A stretch of DNA of 13,884 nucleotides from Nitrososphaeria archaeon (GTDB lineage: Archaea; Thermoproteota; Nitrososphaeria; Geothermarchaeales; JDFR-13), in contig JALTNJ010000151.1 of assembly GCA_027000765.1 (NCBI GenBank), positions 994 to 14,877 on the forward strand, in the 5' to 3' direction. The position numbers and the translations under genes are program-made. Below are positions 10,633 to 13,884 of the stretch, one piece after another. The notes under the pieces are model-generated. The model saw nothing but the letters and a program-made list of their open reading frames with translations, did no database searches and was not told the DNA's origin. Every line of letters begins with the position of its first letter. The stretch's first letter is position 1.

Positions 10633-12453
10633 ATGTGTGGAATAATAGGGATTGTAGCGAAAATCGGCAATGTAGCTCCAGATCTTGTGAAGGGATTAAA
10701 ATACCTTGAGTATAGGGGGTATGACTCCGCTGGAGTCGCTACTGTAGAGGATGGTGTTATTCATGTTAAGAAGGATAAGGGTATGGTGGATGATATTGAG
10801 AAGAGGATGGGGTTATCTTCTCTCCCAGGGAGCATAGGCGTCGCCCACACTAGATGGGCGACTCACGGTGCCCCTGATCAGGTTAATGCCCATCCACATA
10901 CTGACTGTGAAAATAAGATAGCCGTCGTCCATAATGGTATAATAAATAACTTTAATGATATTAAGCAGAGGCTGATCAAGGCGGGACATATCTTCAAGTC
11001 ATTGACTGACACTGAGGTTGTTCCTCACCTTATCGAGGAGAATATGAAGTCTGGACTGGATTTTAAATCGGCTGTGTTTGAGGCGGTTAAGGAGCTGGAT
11101 GGGTCATTCGCCCTTGGAATAGTCTCTGTATATGAACCGGATACCTTGATATGTGTTAAGAAGGAGAGTCCATTAATCTTAGGTGTGGGTAAAGACGCTA
11201 TGTACTGTGCATCTGATGTAAGTAGCCTAGTTCCCTTCACTAAGAAGGTTGTTGTCTTGGATGATGGTGAACTAGCTGTACTCACGCCAACTAGCTATGA
11301 AATATATAGGTTACCAGACTTCTCCCGTAAGGATAAGACGCCTATTAAGATCGATCTAAAGGTTGAGGACGCCTTTAAAAGCGGTTATCCCCATTATATG
11401 CTGAAGGAGATATATGAGCAGCCCACGGCCCTAAGCTATACAATTAGGCTACAGGAGCATTATCTAAATCTAATGGCTGATCTACTGGATAGGAGTAAGG
11501 AGATCTATATCGTTGCCGCAGGTACATCATATCACGCCGGGCTTATAGGGAGCTATCTCCTGTCTAAGATGGCTAGGCTGGTAGCGATACCGGTTATAGC
11601 CTCCGAGTTCATAACAAGCTATGGTGACACCGTCAGTGTGGAGAGCACGATTCTCGCGATTAGCCAGAGTGGGGAGACATATGATGTGCTGAAGGCTATA
11701 GAATATGCGAAGAGCAGGGCCGCGACTATACTTGGGATTACAAATGTCCTTGCATCTACATTGACACGTGTCTCTAGGGTATATATCCATCAGCAGTCTG
11801 GCCCTGAGATAGGTGTAGCGGCTACAAAGACCTTCACGGGGCAGTTGGCAGTGCTTTATCAGCTTGCTTTAATCGCTGGTAAGAGGAGGGGTAAGCTTTC
11901 TCAGAGGGAGCTTGATGACCTGAAGGAGGCTATACATGATATCCCGAGGGTTGTTGAGGAGACACTTAAGAAGACTGACCCCCTGATGAAGAAACTGGCT
12001 GAGAAATACTGTAAGAGCAAGTTCTTCATGTTCTTGGGACGTGGCCTCAGTTACCCAGTTGCATTAGAAGGGCGTCTAAAGCTTTTGGAGATTAGCTATA
12101 TCCCTGCATTGGCATACCCTGCTGGAGAGAGTAAGCATGGGCCTATCAGCCTAATTGAGGAAGGTGTTCCAGTAATATTCATAGCTCCTAGGGATGAGAC
12201 TAGGAAATATGTATTGAGTAATATTGAGGAGATGAAGGCTAGGGGCGCCACTATAATCACATTGGGCGAGGAGGGTGATAAAGAGCTTATGGAGTTATCC
12301 GACGACTTCATAGGTCTTCCACCAGTAAACCCATATCTAGCTCCCATCCCCTATGTAGTGCCTCTACAGCTATTCGCATACCACACAGCTGTATTACTGG
12401 GTAGAGATCCAGATCGGCCTAGGAATCTTGCCAAGAGTGTGACGGTGCTATAA
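10633..12453 (+). CDS. glmS: Glutamine--fructose-6-phosphate aminotransferase (isomerizing)
   Basis: A 606-residue glucosamine-6-phosphate synthase: it uses glutamine nitrogen to turn fructose-6-phosphate into glucosamine-6-phosphate, the committed step to UDP-GlcNAc. The N-terminal class II amidotransferase domain starts with the nucleophile Cys2 (MCGIIGIVA) and contains EYRGYDSAG (26-34), HTRWATHG (72-79) and HNGIINN (100-106). Two SIS sugar-isomerase domains follow: AAGTSYHAG (295-303), SQSGET (344-349) and IGVAATKTFTGQ (393-404) in the first; LGRGLSYPVALEG (468-480) and AGESKHGPISLIEEG (497-511) in the second; the C-terminus DRPRNLAKSVTVL is the family's usual end. Length is canonical. 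ATG 10633 must be the start since Cys2 is catalytic. It has its own candidate promoter and precedes guaA by four bases, so two glutamine-using amidotransferases are coupled. No glmS ribozyme-like leader is apparent. Confidence 0.97.
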   Translation: MCGIIGIVAKIGNVAPDLVKGLKYLEYRGYDSAGVATVEDGVIHVKKDKGMVDDIEKRMGLSSLPGSIGVAHTRWATHGAPDQVNAHPHTDCENKIAVVHNGIINNFNDIKQRLIKAGHIFKSLTDTEVVPHLIEENMKSGLDFKSAVFEAVKELDGSFALGIVSVYEPDTLICVKKESPLILGVGKDAMYCASDVSSLVPFTKKVVVLDDGELAVLTPTSYEIYRLPDFSRKDKTPIKIDLKVEDAFKSGYPHYMLKEIYEQPTALSYTIRLQEHYLNLMADLLDRSKEIYIVAAGTSYHAGLIGSYLLSKMARLVAIPVIASEFITSYGDTVSVESTILAISQSGETYDVLKAIEYAKSRAATILGITNVLASTLTRVSRVYIHQQSGPEIGVAATKTFTGQLAVLYQLALIAGKRRGKLSQRELDDLKEAIHDIPRVVEETLKKTDPLMKKLAEKYCKSKFFMFLGRGLSYPVALEGRLKLLEISYIPALAYPAGESKHGPISLIEEGVPVIFIAPRDETRKYVLSNIEEMKARGATIITLGEEGDKELMELSDDFIGLPPVNPYLAPIPYVVPLQLFAYHTAVLLGRDPDRPRNLAKSVTVL

Positions 12454-12457
12454 TGGG

Positions 12458-13884
12458 ATGAAGGAGAAGATCATTGTAGTCGACTTCGGCTCTCAATACA
12501 CCCATCTGCTTACACAGAGGATTAGGAGCCTAGGTGTATACTCGGAGATCATTTTTCCAGAGGAGCTTAAACAGGATATAGGTAGGGATCCGAGTGTAAA
12601 AGGCATTGTCTTCTCTGGGGGGCCGATGAGCGTCTATGACGAATCCTCTCCCAAGGTTGATAGAGGCCTCGTCCTCTCACTAAATATCCCTATTCTAGGG
12701 GTGTGTTATGGGCATCAGCTCCTTGCATATCTATTGGGGGGCGAGGTTACAAGCGGTGAATCAGGTGAATATGGTAAGACAGTCCTATATATCCATGAAG
12801 TAGATAATCCCTTGGTAAAGGATATTCCAGAGCGGTCAGTTGTCTGGATGAGTCATAAAGATGTGGTTTTAAAACCGCCTAGAGGCTTCTCCCTAGTGGC
12901 TTCAACCGACTATTCACCCGTGGCTATCATGGCTAGTGATGAGATGAAGATGTATAGTACACAGTTCCATCCCGAGGTTCGTCATACGGAGTATGGGGAG
13001 ACGCTGTTGAGGAACTTTGTATATGATATATGTGGATGCGTCGGTGGATGGAGCCCGATGGATCTAGTGGAGAGCTTCGTGAGGGAACACAGTCATTTAT
13101 CGAGTGAGCGGGCTCTTGTCGCGGTAAGCGGGGGAGTAGATTCGACTGTTACAGCCGTGATCCTGAAGAAGGTCTTTGGAGACAACTTATATCCCGTCTT
13201 CATAGATACGGGACTACTCAGGTATAGGGAGGGTGAGTGGGTTAAGAACTTGTTTAAGAAGCTTGGCTTCGAGAACCTCATATATATAGATGCATCAGAG
13301 ACATTTCTCGAGAGGCTTAGGGGCGTGGTTGATCCTGAGCTGAAGAGGCGTATAATTGCAGATACATTCTTCGAGGTGTTTAAGGAGACGGCTGATAAAC
13401 TCGCTGAAGACTATGGTGAGATAAAGTATCTCGGCCAAGGCACTCTATATCCAGATAGGGTGGAGTCCGGTAAGACAGGTAGGTATACGGATAAGATTAA
13501 GAGTCATCATAATGTATCTATGTCCCGCCTCCTAGGATTCATGTTGCTTGAGCCTCTTAAGGATATGTATAAGGATGAGGTTAGGGAAGTTGGGCGTCGC
13601 CTAGGGCTTCCAGAGGAGGTTATAACTAGGCATCCCTTCCCAGGACCTGGCCTAGCGGTTAGGATCGTCGGCGAGATCACTAGGGATAGACTGGAGATCC
13701 TTAGGGAGGCGGATAGGATTGTTGAGGAGATGCTTAGGGAACACGGGCTATATGAAAGACTCTGGCAGGCTTTCCCAGTATTACTCACGTTGAAGTCCGT
13801 GGGGATCAAGGGGGATAGGAGGTCCTACGAATATATCTTGGCTCTACGGATGGTTGAGAGCGTCGATGCCATGACAGCGAACTT
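12458..13884 (+). CDS. guaA: GMP synthase (glutamine-hydrolysing), fused form, 3' end outside the window
   Basis: An open frame of 475 complete codons that runs off the window, probably missing only the last 30-40 residues. It converts XMP to GMP with glutamine and ATP. The N-terminal class I amidotransferase has VVDFGSQYTHLL (7-18), VFSGGP (51-56), nucleophile C83 in GVCYGHQ (81-87), and H171/E173 in QFHPEV (169-174). The ATP pyrophosphatase domain has the P-loop SGGVDST (224-230), YLGQGTLYPD (324-333), SHHNV (349-353) and the dimerisation region HPFPGPGLAVRI (392-403). Both halves are in one polypeptide, unlike the split two-gene form found in many euryarchaea. ATG 12458 follows the glmS stop by four bases; no strong ribosome binding site is visible, so coupled translation is likely. 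The segment after SHHNV (SMSRLLGFMLLEPL) differs from the usual VGGLP-type sequence. Confidence 0.96.
   Translation, partial: MKEKIIVVDFGSQYTHLLTQRIRSLGVYSEIIFPEELKQDIGRDPSVKGIVFSGGPMSVYDESSPKVDRGLVLSLNIPILGVCYGHQLLAYLLGGEVTSGESGEYGKTVLYIHEVDNPLVKDIPERSVVWMSHKDVVLKPPRGFSLVASTDYSPVAIMASDEMKMYSTQFHPEVRHTEYGETLLRNFVYDICGCVGGWSPMDLVESFVREHSHLSSERALVAVSGGVDSTVTAVILKKVFGDNLYPVFIDTGLLRYREGEWVKNLFKKLGFENLIYIDASETFLERLRGVVDPELKRRIIADTFFEVFKETADKLAEDYGEIKYLGQGTLYPDRVESGKTGRYTDKIKSHHNVSMSRLLGFMLLEPLKDMYKDEVREVGRRLGLPEEVITRHPFPGPGLAVRIVGEITRDRLEILREADRIVEEMLREHGLYERLWQAFPVLLTLKSVGIKGDRRSYEYILALRMVESVDAMTAN

Noticed and set aside
1..13884. CRISPR arrays, insertion sequences, integrase attachment sites or other mobile elements
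   Set aside because: No spaced direct repeats, transposase-like proteins or terminal inverted repeats were found; the tRNA-Ser 3' end shows no second copy within the window.

Overview
The window looks like chromosomal DNA of a hyperthermophilic archaeon of the Thermoproteota (crenarchaeal) type. The evidence is the gene order rpoA2-rpl30e-nusA-rps12-rps7-tuf(EF-1 alpha)-rps10, archaeal-type ribosomal proteins, TATA-like promoter elements, GAGGTG-type ribosome binding sites, heavy use of AGG/AGA (Arg) and ATA (Ile) codons, a tRNA-Ser with encoded CCA, and a fused archaeal GMP synthase. I cannot name the genus from sequence alone.

Layout. (1) 1-4486, plus strand: the transcription/translation block. 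It begins inside the RNA polymerase A'' subunit and runs through L30e, a NusA-like KH protein with an unusual first KH domain, S12, S7, EF-1 alpha and S10. Genes overlap or nearly touch in the first part; short gaps with TATA-like sequences precede rps12, tuf and rps10. (2) 4573-7836, minus strand: archease followed by a 939-residue membrane protein. Its C-terminal third carries the Cys-Arg-His signature of the archaeosortase/exosortase family. The rest is a polytopic N-terminal part that resembles GT-C glycosyltransferases and a large extracytoplasmic part packed with N-glycosylation sequons. This is the most unusual gene here. (3) 7957-8044, plus strand: tRNA-Ser(GGA). (4) 8077-9153, minus strand: a DUF354 family GT-B-like protein. 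(5) 9328-13884, plus strand: an AglH/Alg7-like GlcNAc-1-phosphate transferase, a coupled 81-residue membrane protein of unknown function, glmS, and guaA, which runs off the window end.

How the parts may work together. GlmS makes glucosamine-6-phosphate, the entry to UDP-GlcNAc; the AglH-like enzyme would load an N-acetylhexosamine phosphate from such a donor onto the dolichyl carrier that starts N-glycan assembly; the DUF354 protein is a plausible sugar enzyme on the opposite strand. The archaeosortase-like protein, with 8 of the 15 Asn residues in its extracellular stretch lying in N-X-S/T sequons, is a likely target of that N-glycosylation and may process or anchor surface proteins. The functional link between regions 2 and 5 is an inference from content; no C-terminal sorting-signal substrate was seen in the window.
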